A DNA stretch of 64,000 nucleotides, from positions 39,882,090 to 39,946,089 of the forward strand of contig OZ038382.1 in the NCBI GenBank assembly GCA_964036045.1. The letters run 5' to 3'. Below the pieces are notes generated by a model. The model did no database searches. It was not told the DNA's origin and saw only the letters and a program-made list of their open reading frames with translations. Shown here one piece after another: positions 35,701 through 48,702 of this stretch. The position numbers and the translations under genes are program-made. Position 1 is the first letter of the stretch; every line of letters begins with the position of its first letter. This stretch comes from Eutreptiella sp. 'Long Island Sound 2002' (taxonomy: Eukaryota > Euglenozoa > Euglenophyceae > Eutreptiales > Eutreptiaceae).

Positions 35701-36914
35701 TTGCAGCTCCCCCTTCAGGGTTCCGGGAAGGCATTAGGCGACAATTTAGAAGGGGCATGTTCCATATTTTTGCAAAAAAGTTTCATTTTGGTACGCCACA
35801 TTTATTGGATTTTCAGGTTGCTGCGTGGTTGTTGGCTAGGCTGTACGCGTGCCTTCGTAAAGTGGCACCTTTGGCCCTACCCGTTGAAGTTTTCGCTTTG
35901 GTCCACTGCCACCACACACCCACACTGCCATTGCACCCCCCGCCACCCCCGCGCGCGCGCTCGCTCGCCTCGTCTCGTCAAGCCAAGGCATTGCTGGCTT
36001 GGCTTGGCATGGTATGGTATGGTATGGCTTGGTGCGAGAGCCAGGTGCTTTCATAATGAAGTGCGGTGATACTTGCCGACACAATATCTCAAAATTGAAT
36101 TCGGGACTTTCTGTCAAGTTATTGCAGCTCCCCATTCAGGGTTCCGGGAAGGCATTAGGCGACAATTTAGAAGGGGCATGTTCCATATTTTTGCAAAAAA
36201 GTTTCATTTTGGTACGCCACATTTATTGGATTTTCAGGATGCTGCGTGGTGGTTGGCTAGGCTGTACGCGTGCTTTCGTAAAGTGGCATCTTTGGCCCTA
36301 CCCGTTGAAGTTTTCGCTTTGGTCCACTGCCACCACACACCCACAGTGCCATTGCACCCCCCGCCACCCCCCCGCGCGCGCTCGCTCGCCTCGTCTCGTC
36401 AAGCCAAGGCATGGCTGGCTTGGCTTGGCATGGTGTGGTATGGTATGGCTTGGTGCGAGAGCCAGGTGCTTTCATAATGAAGTGCGGTGATACTTGCCGA
36501 GACAATATCTCAAAATTGAATTCGGGACTTTCTGTCAAGTTATTGCAGCTCCCTTTTCAGGGTTCCGGGAAGGCATTAGGCGACAATTTAGAAGGGGCAT
36601 GTTCCATATTTTTGCAAAAAAGTTTCATTTTGGTACGCCACATTTATTTGATTTTCAGGTTGCTGCGTGTTGGTTGGCTAGGCTGTACGCGTGCTTTCGT
36701 AAAGTGGCACCTTTGGCCCTACCCGTTGAAGTTTTCGCTTTGGTCCACTGCCACCACACACCCACACTGCCATTGCACCCCCCGCCACCCCCGCGCGCGC
36801 GCTCGCTCGCCTCGTCTCGTCAAGACAAGGCATGGCTGGCTTGGCTTGGCATGGTATGGTATGGTATGGCTTGGTGCGAGAGCCAGGTGCTTTCATAATG
36901 AAGTGCGGTGATAC
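32705..36914. repeat. Higher-order repeat, 5 monomers x 2 copies (2105-bp period)
   Basis: Units 32705-34809 and 34810-36914 match monomer by monomer. First: CTTTATGTCAAATTATT, CAGGATGCTG, ACAGTGCC. Second: CTGTCCAGTT with GAAGGGACATG and TTATTAG. Third: GCATTGCTGG and a changed GTACCTTCG or GTGCCTTCG. Fourth: CTCCCCATTC, CAGGATGCTG and GTGGCATCTTTGG. Fifth: CGAGACAAT. The second unit has private changes (TTGGAAGGGGG, CGTCCCGTC, GTGGTTGTTGG, GTGTGG, and CAAGACAAGG in its last monomer). The block abuts the N-M-V repeat, whose M and V types it reuses. Confidence 0.9.
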
Positions 36915-39900
36915 TTGCCGACACAATATCTCAAAATTGAATTCGGGACTTTCTGTCAAGTTATTGCAGCTCCCCCTTCAGGGTTCCGGGAAAGCATTAG
37001 GCGACAATTTAGAAGGGGCATGTTCCATATTTTTGCAAAAAAGTTTCATTTTGGTACGCCACATTTATTGGATTTTCAGGTTGCTGCGTGGTGGTTGGCT
37101 AGGCTGAACGCGTGCTTTCGTAAAGTGGCACCTTTGGCCCTACTCGTTGAAGTTTTCGCTTTGGTCCACTGCCACCACACACCCACAGTGCCATTGCACC
37201 CCCCGCCGCCCCCGCGCGCGCGCTTGCTCGCCTCGTCTCGTCAAGCCAAGGCATGGCTGGCTTGGCTTGGCATGGTATGGTATGGTATGGCTTGGTGCGA
37301 GAGCCAGGTGCTTTCATAATGAAGTGCGGTGATACTTGCCGAGACAATATCTCAAAATTGAATTCGGGACTTTCTGTCAAGTTATTGCAGCTCCCCCTTC
37401 AGGGTTCCGGGAAGGCATTAGGCGACAATTTAGAAGGGGCATGTTCCATATTTTTGCAAAAAAGTTTCATTTTGGTACGCCACATTTATTGGATTTTCAG
37501 GTTGCTGCGTGGTGGTTGGCTAGGCTGTACGCGTGCTTTCGTAAAGTGGCACCTTTGACCCTACCCGTTGAAGTTTTCGCTTTGGTCCACTGCCACCACA
37601 CACCCACACTGCCATTGCACCCCCCGCCACCCCCGCGCGCGCGCTCGCTCGCCTGGTCTCGTCAAGCCAAGGCATGGCTGGCTTGGCTTGGCATGGTATG
37701 GTATGGTATGGCTTGGTGCGAGAGCCAGGTGCTTTCATAATGAAGTGTGGTGATACTTGCCGACACAATATCTCAAAATTCAATTCGGGACTTTCTGTCA
37801 AGTTATTGCAGCTCCCCCTTCAGGGTTCCGGGAAGGCATTAGGCGACAATCTAGAAGGGGCATGTTCCATATTTTTGCAAAAAAGTTTCATTTTGGTACG
37901 CCACATTTATTGGATTTTCAGGTTGCTGCGTGGTGGTTGGCTAGGCTGTACGCGTGCTTTCGTAAAGTGGCACCTTTGGCCCTACCCGTTGAAGTTTCCG
38001 TCTTGGTCCACTGCCACCACACACCCACACTGCCATTGCAGCCCCCGCCACCCCCGCGCGCGCGCTCGCTCGCCTCGTCTCGTCAAGACAAGGCATGGCT
38101 GGCTTGGCTTGGCATGGTATGGTATGGTATGGCTTGGTGCGAGAGCCAGGTGCTTTCATGATGAAGTGCGGTGATACTTGCCGACACAATATCTCAAAGT
38201 TGAATTCGGGACTTTCTGTCACGTTATTGCAGCCCCCCCTTCAGGGTTCCGGGAAGGCAGTAGGCGACAATTTAGAAGGGGTATGTTCCATATTTTTGCA
38301 AAAAAGTTTCATTTTGGTACGCCACATTTATTGGATTTTCAGGTTGCTGCGTGGTGGTTGGCTAGGCTGTACGCGTGCTTTCGTAAAGTGGCACCTTTGG
38401 CCCTACCCGTTGAAGTTTTCGCTTTGGTCCACTGCCAGCACACACCCACACTGCCATTGCACCCCCCGCCAGCCCCGCGCGCGCGCTCACTCGCCTCGTC
38501 TCGTCAAGACAAGGCATGGCTGGCTTGGCTTGGCATGGTATGGTATGGTATGGCTTGGTGCGAGAGCCAGGTGCTTTCATAATGAAGTGCGGTGATACTT
38601 GCCGACACAATAACTCAAAATTGAATTCGGGACTTTCTGTCAAGTTATTGCAGCTCCCCCTTCAGGGTTCCGGGAAGGCATTAGGCGACAATTTAGAAGG
38701 GGCATGTTCCATATTTTTGCAAAAACGTTTCATTTTGGTACGCCACATTTATTGGATTTTCAGGTTGCTGCGTGGTGGTTGGCTAGGCTGTACGCGTGCT
38801 TTCGTAAAGTGGCACCTTTGGCCCTACCCGTTGAAGTTTTCGCGTTAGTCCACTGCCACCACACAGCCACACTGCCATTGCACCCCCCGCCACCCCCGCG
38901 CGCGCGCTCGCTCGCCTGGTCTCGTCAAGCCAAGGCATGGCTGGCTTGGCTTGGCATGGTATGGTATGGTATGGCTTGGTGCGAGAGCCAGGTGCTTTCA
39001 TAATGAAGTGCGGTGATACTTGCCGACACAATATCTCAAAATTGAATTCGGGACTTTCTGTCAAGTTATTGCAGCTCCCCCTTCAGGGTTCCGGGAAGGC
39101 ATTAGGCGGCAATTTAGAAGGGGCATGTTCCATATTTTTGCAAAGAGGTTTCATTTTGGTACACCACATTTATTGGATTTTCAGGTTGCTGCGTGGTGGT
39201 TGGCTAGGCTGTACGCGTGCTTTCGTAAAGTGGCACCTTTGGCCCTACCCGTTGAAGTTTTCGCTTTGGTCCACTGCCACCACACACCCACACTGCCATT
39301 GCAGCCCCCGCCACCCCCGCGCGCGCGCTCGCTCGCCTCGTCTCGTCAAGACAAGGCATGGCTGGCTTGGCTTGGCATGGTATGGTATGGTATGGCTTGG
39401 TGCGAGAGCCAGGTGCTTTCATAATGAAGTGCGGTGATACTTGCCGACACAATATCTCAAAATTGAATTCGGGACTTTCTGTCAAGTTATTGCAGCTCCC
39501 CCTTCAGGGTTCCGGGAAGGCATTAGGGGACAATTTAGAAGGGGCATGTTCCATATTTTTGCAAAAAAGTTTCATTTTGGTACGCCACATTTATTGGATT
39601 TTCAGGTTGCTGCGTGGTGGTTGGCTAGGCTGTACGCGTGCTTTCGTAAAGTGGCACCTTTGGCCCTACCCGTTGAAGTTTTCGCTTTGGTCCACTGCCA
39701 CCACACACCCACACTGCCATTGCACCCCCCGCCACCCCAGCGCGCGCGCTCGCTCGCCTCGTCTCGTCAAGCCAAGGCATGGCTGGCTTGGCTTGGCATG
39801 GTATGGTATGGTATGGCTTGGTGCGAGAGCCAGGTGCTTTCATAATGAAGTGCGGTGATACTTGCCGAGACAATATCTCAAAATTGAATTTCGGGACTTT

Positions 39901-41546
39901 CTGTCAAGTTATTGCAGCTCCCCCTTCAGGGTTCCGGAAAGGCATTAGGCGACAATTTAGAAGGGGCATGTTCCATATTTTTGCAAAAAAGTTTCATTTT
40001 GGTACGCCACATTTATTGGATTTTCAGGTTGCTGCGTGGTGGTTGGCTAGGCTGTACGCGTGCTTTCGTAAAGTGGCACCTTTGGCCCTACCCGTTGAAG
40101 TTTTCGCTTTCGTCCACTGCCACCACACACCCACACTGCCATTGCACCCCCCGCCACCCCCGCGCGCGCGCTCGCCCGCCTCGTCTCGTCAAGCCAAGGC
40201 ATGGCTGGCTTGGCTTGGCATGGTATGGTATGGTATGGCTTGGTGCGAGAGCCAGGTGCTTTCATAATGAAGTGCGGTGATACTTGCCGACACAATATCT
40301 CAAACTTGAATTCGGGACTTTCTGTCAAGTTATTGCAGCTCCCCTTTCAGGGTTCCGGGAAGGCATTAGGCGACAATTTAGAGGGGGCATGTTCCATATT
40401 TTTGCAAAAAAGTTTCATTCTGGTACGCCACATTTATTGGATTTTCAGGTTGCTGCGTGGTGGTTGGCTAGGCCGTACGCGTGCTTTCGTAAAGTGGCAC
40501 CTTTGGCCCTACCCGTTGAAGTTTTCGCTTTGGTCCACTGCCACCACACACCCACACTGCCATTGCACCCCCCGCCACCCCCGCGCGCGCGCTTGCTCGC
40601 CTCGTCTCGTCAAGCCAAGGCATGGCTGGCTTGGCTTGGCATGGTATGGTATGGTATGGCTTGGTGCGAGAGCCAGGTGCTTTCATAATGAGGTGCGGTG
40701 ATACTTGCCGAGACAATATCTCAAAATTGAATTCGGGACTTTCTGTCAAGTTATTGCAGCTCCCCCTTCAGGGTTCCGGGAAGGCATTAGGCGACAATTT
40801 AGAAGGGGCATGTTCCATATTTTTGCAAAAAAGTTTCATTTTGGTATGCCACATTTATTGGATTTTCAGGTTGCTGCGTGGTGGTTGGCTAGGCTGTACG
40901 CGTGCTTTCGTAAAGTGGCACCTTTGGCCCTACCCGTTGAAGTTTTCGCTTTGGTCCACTGCCACCACACACCCACACTGCCATTGCAACCCCCGCCAGC
41001 CCCGCGCGCGCGCTCGCTCGCCTCGTCTCGTCAAGACAAGGCATGGCTGGCTTGGCTTGGCATGGTATGGTATGGTATGGCTTGGTGCGAGAGCCAGGTG
41101 CTTTCATAATGAAGTGCGGTGATACTTGCCGACACAATATCTCAAAATTGAATTCGGGACTTTCTGTCAAGTTATTGCAGCTCCCCCTTCAGGGTTCCGG
41201 GAAGGCATTAGGCGACAATTTAGAAGGGGCATGTTCCATATTTTTGCAAAAAAGTCTCATTTTGGTACGCCACATTTATTGGATTTTCAGGTTGCTGCGT
41301 GGTGGTTGGCTAGGCTGTACGCGTGCTTTCGTAAAGTGGCACCTTTGGCCCTACTCGTTGAAGTTTTCGCTTTGGTCCACTGCCACCACACACCCACACT
41401 GCCATTGCACCCCCCGCCACCCCCGCGCGCGCGCTCGCTCGCCTCCTCTCGTCAAGCCAAGGCATGGCTGGCTTGGCTTGGCATGGTATGGTATGGTATG
41501 GCTTGGTGCGAGAGCCAGGTGCTTTCATAATGAAGTGCGGTGATAC
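36915..41546. repeat. Monomers 88-98, mixed subtypes
   Basis: No regular higher-order period was seen. Shared rarities: GCAGCCCCCG in 37757 and 39020 (three monomers apart); CCTGGTCTCG in 37336 and 38599 (three apart); GCCAGCCCC in 38178 and 40705. Copies 37757 (AAATTCAATTC, CAATCTAGAAGG, GTTTCCGTCTTGG) and 38178 (GTCACGTT, GGCAGTAGG, CTCACTCG) are among the most altered. 38599 reads AATAACTC and TTCGCGTTAGTCC. Confidence 0.85.
39862..40283. repeat. 422-bp monomer, GAATTTCGGG
   Basis: An extra T in the EcoRI region gives GAATTTCGGG (about 39886), which destroys the site. The same insertion recurs at 41547, four monomers on. Also CCGGAAAGG, CTTTCGTCC and CTCGCCCGCC. Confidence 0.93.
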
Positions 41547-41968
41547 TTGCCGACACAATATCTCAAAATTGAATTTCGGGACTTTCTGTCAAGTTATTGC
41601 AGCTCCCCCTTCAGGGTTCTGGGAAGGCATTAGGCGACAATTTAGAAGGGGCATGTTCCATATTTTTGCAAAAAAGTTTCATTTTGGTACGCCACATTTA
41701 TTGGATTTTCAGGTTGCTGCGTGGTGGTTGGCTAGGCTGTACACGTGCTTTCGTAAAGTGGCACCTTTGGCCCTACCCGTTGAAGTGTTCGCTTTGGTCC
41801 CCTGCCACCACACACCCACAGTGCCATTGCACCCTCCGCCACCCCCCCGCGCCCGCTCGCTCGCCTCCTCCCGTCAAGCCAAGGCATGGCTGGCTTGGCT
41901 TGGCATGGTATGGTATGGTATGGCTTGGTGCGAGAGCCAGGTGCTTTCATAATGAAGTGCGGTGATAC
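41547..41968. repeat. 422-bp monomer, GAATTTCGGG
   Basis: Second copy with the extra T (about 41571). Its 3' half has the GTCCCCTG/CACCCTCC variant block shared with 42390, so this copy is a mosaic of two subtypes. Confidence 0.93.
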
Positions 41969-42810
41969 TTGCCGACACAATATCTCAAAATTGAATTCGG
42001 GACTTTCTGTCAAGTTATTGCAGCTCCCCCTTCAGGGTTCCGGGAAGGCATTAGGCGACAATTTAGAAGGGGCATGTTCCACATTTTTGCAAAAAAGCTT
42101 CATTTTGGTACGCCACATTTATTGGATTTTCAGGTTGCTGCGTGGTGGTTGGCTAGGCTGTACGCGTGCTTTCGTAAAGTGGCACCTTTGGCCCTACCCG
42201 TTGAAGTTTTCGCTTTGGTCCACTGCCACCACACACCCACACTGCCATTGCACCCCCCGCCACCCCCGCGCGCGCGCTCGCTCGCCTCGTCTCGTCAAGC
42301 CAAGGCATGGCTGGCTTGGCTTGGCATGGTATGGTATGGTATGGCTTGGTGCGAGAGCCAGGTGCTTTCATAATGAAGTGCGGTGATACTTGCCGACACA
42401 ATATCTCAAAATTGAACTCGGGACTTTCTGTCAAGTTATTGCAGCTCCCCCTTCAGGGTTCCGGGAAGGCATTAGGCGACAATTTAGAAGGGGCATGTTC
42501 CATATTTTTGCAAAAAAGTTTCATTTTGGTACGCCACATTTATTGGATTTTCAGGTTGCTGCGTGGTGGATGGCTAGGCTGTACGCGTGTCTTCGTAAAG
42601 TGGCACCTTTGGCCCTACCCGTTGAAGTTTTCGCTTTGGTCCCCTGCCACCACACACCCACAGTGCCATTGCACCCTCCGCCACCCCCCCGCGCCCGCTC
42701 GCTCGCCTCCTCCCGTCAAGCCAAGGCATGGCTGGCTTGGCTTGGCATGGTATGGTATGGTATGGCTTGGTGCGAGAGCCAGGTGCTTTCATAATGAAGT
42801 GCGGTGATAC
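41547..42810. repeat. Monomers 99-101, duplicated GTCCCCTG/CACCCTCC variant
   Basis: Copies 41547 and 42390 share a dense block of linked changes over about 80 bp: GGTCCCCTGCC, ACAGTGCC, CACCCTCCGCC, CCGCGCCCGCTCG and CTCCTCCCGTC. They are two monomers apart with a near-reference copy (41969, with a HindIII site) between them. Eight or so linked changes in so short a stretch are unusual for this array; outside it the two copies differ (GAATTTCGGG against GAACTCGGG; TACACGTG against GTGTCTTCG). Confidence 0.87.
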
Positions 42811-45800
42811 TTGCCGACACAATATCTCAAAATTGAATTCGGGACTTTCTGTCAAGTTATTGCAGCTCCCCATTCAGGGTTCCGGGAAGGCATTAGGCGA
42901 CAATTTAGAAGGGGCATGTTCCATACTTTTGCAAAAAAGTTTCATTTTGGTACGCCACATTTATTGGATTTTCAGGTTGCTGCGTGGTGGTTGGCTAGGC
43001 TGTACGCGTGCTTTCGTAAAGTGGCACCTTTGGCCCTACCCGTTGAAGTTTTCGCTTTGGTCCACTGCCACCACACACCCACACTGCCATTGCACCCCCC
43101 GCCACCCCCGCGCGCGCGCTCGCTCGCCTCGTCTCGTCAAGACAAGGCATGGCAGGCTTGGCTTGGCATGGTATGGTATGGTATGGCTTGGTGCGAGAGC
43201 CAGGTGCTTTCATAATGAAGTGCGGTGATACTTGCCGAGACAATATCTCAAAATTGAATTCGGGACTTTCTGTCAAGTTATTGCAGCTCCCCCTTCAGGG
43301 TTCCGGGAAGGCATTAGGCGACAATTTAGAAGGGGCGTGTCCCATATTTTTGCAAAAAGGTTTCATTTTGGTACGCCACATTTATTGGATTTTCAGGTTG
43401 CTGCGTGGTGGTTGGCTAGGCTGTACGCGTGCTTTCGTAAAGTGGCACCTTTGGCCCTAGCCGTTGAAGTTTTCGCTTTGGTCTACTGCCACCACACACC
43501 CACACTGCCATTGCATCCCCCGCCACCCCCGCGCGCGCGCTCGCCCGCCTCGTCTCGTCAAGCCAAGGCATGGCTGGCTTGGCTTGGCATGGTATGGTAT
43601 GGTATGGCTTGGTGCGAGAGCCAGGTGCTTTCATAATGAGATGCGGTGATACTTGCCGACACAATATCTCAAAATTGAATTCGGGACTTTCTGTCAAGTT
43701 ATTGCAGCTCCCCCTTCAGGGTTCCGGGAAGGCATTAGGCGACAATTTAGAAGGGGCATGTTCCATATTTTTGCAAGAAAGTTTCATTTTGGTACGCCAC
43801 ATTTATTGGATTTATAGGTTGCTGCGTGGTGGTTGGCTAGGCTGTACGCGTGCTTTCGTAAAGTGGCACCTTTGGCCCTACCCGTTGAAGTTTTCGCTTT
43901 GGTCCACTGCCACCACACACCCACAGTGCCATTGCACCCCCCGCCACCCCCGCGCGCGCGCTTGCTCGCCTCGTCTCGTCAAGCCAAGGCATGGCTGGCT
44001 TGGCTTGGCATGGTATGGTATGGTATGGCTTGGTGCGAGAGCCAGGTGCTTTCATAATGAAGTGCGGTGATACTTGCCGAGACAATATCTCAAAATTGAA
44101 TTCGGGACTTTCTGTCAAGTTATTGCAGCTCCCCCTTCAGGGTTCCGGGAAGGCATTAGGCGACAGTTTAGAAGGGGCATGTTCCATATTTTTGCAAAAA
44201 AGTTTCATTTTGGTACGCCACATTTATTGGATTTTCAGGTTGCTGCGTGGTGGTTGGCTAGGCTGTACGCGTGCTTTCGTAAAGTGGCAGCTTTGGCCCT
44301 ACCCGTTGAAGTTTTCGCTTTGGTCCAATGCCACCACACACCCACACTGCCATTGCACCCCCCGCCACCCCCGCGCGCGCGCTCGCTCGCCTCGTCTCGT
44401 CAAGACAAGGCATGGCTGGCTTGGCTTGGCATGGTATGGTATGGTATGGCTTGGTGCGAGAGCCAGGTGCTTTCATAATGAAGTGCGGTGATACTTGCCG
44501 ACACAATATCTCAAAATTGAATTCGGGACTTTCTGTCAAGTTATTGCAGCTCCCCCTTCAGGGTTCCGGGAAGGCATTAGGCGACAATTTAGAAGGGGCG
44601 TGTTCCATATTTTTGCAAAAAAGTTTCATTTTGGTATGCCACATTTATTGGATTTTCAGGTTGCTGCGTGGTGGTTGGCTAGGCTGTACGCGTGCTTTCG
44701 TAAAGTGGCACTTTTGGCCCTACTCGTTGAAGTTTTCGCTTTGGTCCACTGCCACCACACACGCACACTGCCTTGCACCCCCCGCCACCCCCGCGCGCGC
44801 GCTCGCTCGCCTCCTCTCGTCAAGCCAAGGCATGGCTGGCTTGGCTTGGCATGGTATGGTATGGTATGGCTTGGTGCGAGAGCCAGGTGCTTTCATAATG
44901 AAGTGCGGTGATACTTGCCGACACAATATCTCAAAATTGAATTCGGGACTTTCTGTCAAGTTATTGCAGCTCCCCTTTCAGGGTTCCGGGAAGGCATTAG
45001 GCGACAATTTAGAAGGGGCATGTTCCATATTTTTGCAAAAAAGTTTCATTTTGGTACGCCACATTTATTGGATTTTCAGGTTGCTGCGTGGTGGTTGGCT
45101 AGGCTGTACGCGTGCTTTCGTAAAGTGGCACCTTTGGCCCTACCCGTTGAAGTTTTCGCTTTGGTCCACTGCCACCACACACCCACAGTGCCATTGCACC
45201 CCCCGCCCCCCCACCGCGCGCGCTTGCTCGCCTCGTCTCGTCAAGCCAAGGCATGGCTGGCTTGGCTTGGCATGGTATGGTATGGTATGGCTTGGTGCGA
45301 GAGCCAGGTGCTTTCATAATGAAGTGCGGTGATACTTGCCGACGCAATATCTCAAAATTGAATTCGGGACTTTCTGTCAAGTTATTGCAGCTCCCCATTC
45401 AGGGTTCCGGGAAGGCATTAGGCGACAATTTAGAAGGGGCATGTTCCATATTTTTGCAAAAAAGTTTCATTTTGGTACGCCACATTTATTGGATTTTCAG
45501 GTTGCTGCGTGGTGGTTGGCTAGGCTGTACGCGTGCTTTCGTAAAGTGGCACCTTTGGCCCTACCCGTTGAAGTTTTGGCTTTGGTCCACTGCCACCACA
45601 CACCCACACTGCCATTGCACCCCCCGCCACCCCCGCGCGCGCGCTCGCTCGCCTCGTCTCGTCAAGCCAAGGCATGGCTGGCTTGGCTTGGCATGGTATG
45701 GTATGGTATGGCTTGGTGCGAGAGCCAGGTGCTTTCATAATGAAGTGCGGTGATACTTGCCGACACAATATCTCAAAATTGAATTCGGGACTTTCTGTCA

Positions 45801-47861
45801 AGTTATTGCAGCTCCCCATTCAGGGTTTCGGGAAGGCATTAGGCGACAATTTAGAAGGGGCATGTTCCATATTTTTGCAAAAAAGTTTCATTTTGGTACG
45901 CCACATTTATTGGATTTTCAGGTTGCTGCGTGGTGGTTGGCTAGGCTGTACGCGTGCTTTCGTAAAGTGGCACCTTTGGCCCTACCCGTTGAAGTTTTCG
46001 CTTTGGTCCACTGCCACCACACACCCACAGTGCCATTGCACCCCCCGCCACCCCCCCGCGCGCGCTCGCTCGCCTCGTCTCGTCAAGCCAAGGCATGGCT
46101 GGCTTTGCTTGGCATGGTATGGTATGGTATGGCTTGGTGCGAGAGCCAGGTGCTTTCATAATGAAGTGCGGTGATACTTGCCGACACAATATCTCAAAAT
46201 TGAATTCGGGACTTTCTGTCAAGTTATTGCAGCTCCCCCTTCAGGGTTCCGGGAAGGCATTAGGCGACAATTTAGAAGGGGCATGTTCCATATTTTGACA
46301 AAAAAGTTTCATTTTCGTACGCCACATTTATTGGATTTTCAGGTTGCTGCGTGGTGGTTGGCTAGGCTGTACGCGTGCTTTCGTAAAGTGGCACCTTTGG
46401 CCCTACCCGTTGAAGTTTTCGCTTTGGTCCACTGCCACCACACACCCACAGTGCCATTGCACCCCCCGCCACCCCCGCGCGCGCGCTTGCTCGCCTCGTC
46501 TCGTCAAGCCAAGGCATGGCTGGCTTGGCTTGGCATGGTATGGTATGGTATGGCTTGGTGCGAGAGCCAGGTGCTTTCATAATGAAGTGCGGTGATACTT
46601 GCCGACACAATATCTCAAAATTGAATTCGGGACTTTCTGTCAAGTTATTGCAGCTCCCCCTTCAGGGTTCCGGGAAGGCATTAGGCGACAATTTGGAAGG
46701 GGCATGTTCCATATTTTTGCAAAAAAGTTTCATTTTGGTACGCCACATTTATTGGATTTTCAGGATGCTGCGTGGTGGTTGGCTAGGCTGTACGCGTGCT
46801 TTCGTAAAGTGGCACCTTTGGCCCTACCCGTTGAAGTTTTCGCTTTGGTCCACTTCCACCACACACCCACAGTGCCATTGCACCCCCCGCCACCCCCCCG
46901 CGCGCGCTCGCTCGCCTCATCTCGTCAAGCCAAGGCATGGCTGGCTTTGCTTGGCATGGTATGGTATGGTATGGCTTGGTGCGAGAGCCAGGTGCTTTCA
47001 TAATGAAGTGCGGTGATACTTGCCGACACAATATCTCAAAATTGAATTCGGGACTTTCTGTCAAGTTATTGCAGCTCCCCCTTCAGGGTTCCGGGAGGGC
47101 ATTAGGCGACAATTTAGAAGGGGCATGTTCCATATTTTTGCAAAAAAGTCTCATTTTGGTACGCCACATTTATTGGATTTTCAGGTTGCTGCGTGGTGGT
47201 TGGCTAGGCTGTACGCGTGCTTTCGTAAAGTGGCACCTTTGGCCCTACCCGTTGAAGTTTTCGCTTTGGTCCACTGCCACCACACACCCACACTGCCATT
47301 GCACCCCCCGCCAGCCCCCCGCGCGCGCTTGCTCGCCTCGTCTCGTCAAGCCAAGGCATGGCTGGCTTGGCTTGGCATGGTATGGTATGGTATGGCTTGG
47401 TGCGAGAGCCAGGTGCTTTCATAATGAAGTGCGGTGATACTTGCCGACACAATATCTCAAAATTGAATTCGGGACTTTCTGTCAAGTTATTGCAGCTCCC
47501 CCTTCAGGGTTCCGGGAAGGCATTAGGCGACAATTTAGAAGGGGCATGTTCCATATTTTTGCAAAAAAGTTTCATTTTGGTACGCCACATTTATTGGATT
47601 TTCAGGTTGCTGCGTGGTGGTTGGCTAGGCTGTACGCGTGCTTTCGTAAAGTGGCACCTTTGGCCCTACCCGTTGAAGTTTTCGCTTTGGTCCACTGCCA
47701 CCACACACCCACACTGCCATTGCACCCCGCGCCACCCCCGCGCGCGCGCTCGCTCGCCTCGTCTCGTCAAGACAAGGCATGGCTGGCTTGGCTTCGCATG
47801 GTATGGTATGGTATGGCTTGGTGCGAGAGCCAGGTGCTTTCATAATGAAGTGCGGTGATAC
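42811..47861. repeat. Monomers 102-113, mixed subtypes
   Basis: CTCCCCATTC is in 42811, 45336 and 45757; ACAGTGCC in 43653, 44915, 45757, 46178 and 46599; GGCTTTGCTTGG in 45757 and 46599 (842 bp apart); CAGGATGCTG again in 46599. Copy 44915 has a rearranged C tract, CCGCCCCCCCACCGCGCG, at unchanged total length. Copy 46178 has ATTTTGACAAAAAAG. Copy 47441 has CACCCCGCGCC. Confidence 0.85.
44495..44914. repeat. 420-bp monomer, A lost in CTGCCATTGC
   Basis: Reads ACGCACACTGCCTTGCACC near 44765. Because 420 is divisible by three, frames run on through this copy and create the longest open frame of the window (44328-45332, about 334 codons), judged spurious. Confidence 0.92.
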
Positions 47862-48282
47862 TTGCCGACACAATATCTCAAAATTGAAATCTGAACTTTT
47901 TGTCAAGCTATTGCAGCTCCCCCTTCAGGGTTCCGGGAAGGCATTAGGCGACAATTTAGAAGGGGCATGTTCCATATTTTTGCAAAAAAGTTTCATTTTG
48001 GTACGCCACATTTATTGGATTTTCAGGTTGCTGCGTGGTGGTTGGCTAGGCTGTACGCGTGCTTTCGTAAAGTGGCACCTTTGGCCCTACCCGTTGAAGT
48101 TTTCGCTTTGGTCCACTGCCACCACACACCCACACTGCTCTTGCACCCCCCGCCACCCCCGCGCGCGCGCTCGCTCGCCTCGTCTCGTCAAGCCGAGGCA
48201 TGGCTGGCTTGGCTTGGCATGGTATGGTATGGTATGGCTTGGTGCGAGAGCCAGGTGCTTTCATAATGAAGTGCGGTGATAC

Positions 48283-48702
48283 TTGCCGAGACAATATCTC
48301 AAAATTGAATTCGGGACTTTCTGTCAAGTTATTGCAGCTCCCCCTTCAGGGTTCCGGGAAGGCATTAGGCGACAATTTAGAAGGGGCATGTTCCATATTT
48401 TTGCAAAAAAGTTTCATTTTGGTACGCCACATTTATTGCATTTTCAGGTTGCTGCGTGGTGGTTGGCTAGGCTGTACGCGTGCTTTCGTAAAGTGGCACC
48501 TTTGGCCCTACCCGTTGAAGTTTTCGCTTTGGTCCACTGCCACCACACACCCACAGTGCCATTGCACCCCCGCCACCCCCGCGCGCGCGCTCGCTCGCCT
48601 CGTCTCGTCAAGCCAAGGCATGGCTGGCTTGGCTTGGCATGGTATGGTATGGTATGGCTTGGTGCGAGAGCCAGGTGCTTTCATAATGAAGTGCGGTGAT
48701 AC
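48283..48702. repeat. 420-bp monomer, C5 instead of C6
   Basis: GCACCCCCGCCACC at about 48565. Also CGAGACAAT, TTATTGCATTTTC and ACAGTGCC. The next copy is one base longer, so phase is restored. Confidence 0.92.

Noticed and set aside
44915-45335. Rearranged C tract at about 45205-45225 as an insertion.
   Set aside because: The monomer is still 421 bp, so it is a set of substitutions or a balanced shuffle in the C-rich tract rather than added sequence; sequencing error in the C run is also possible.
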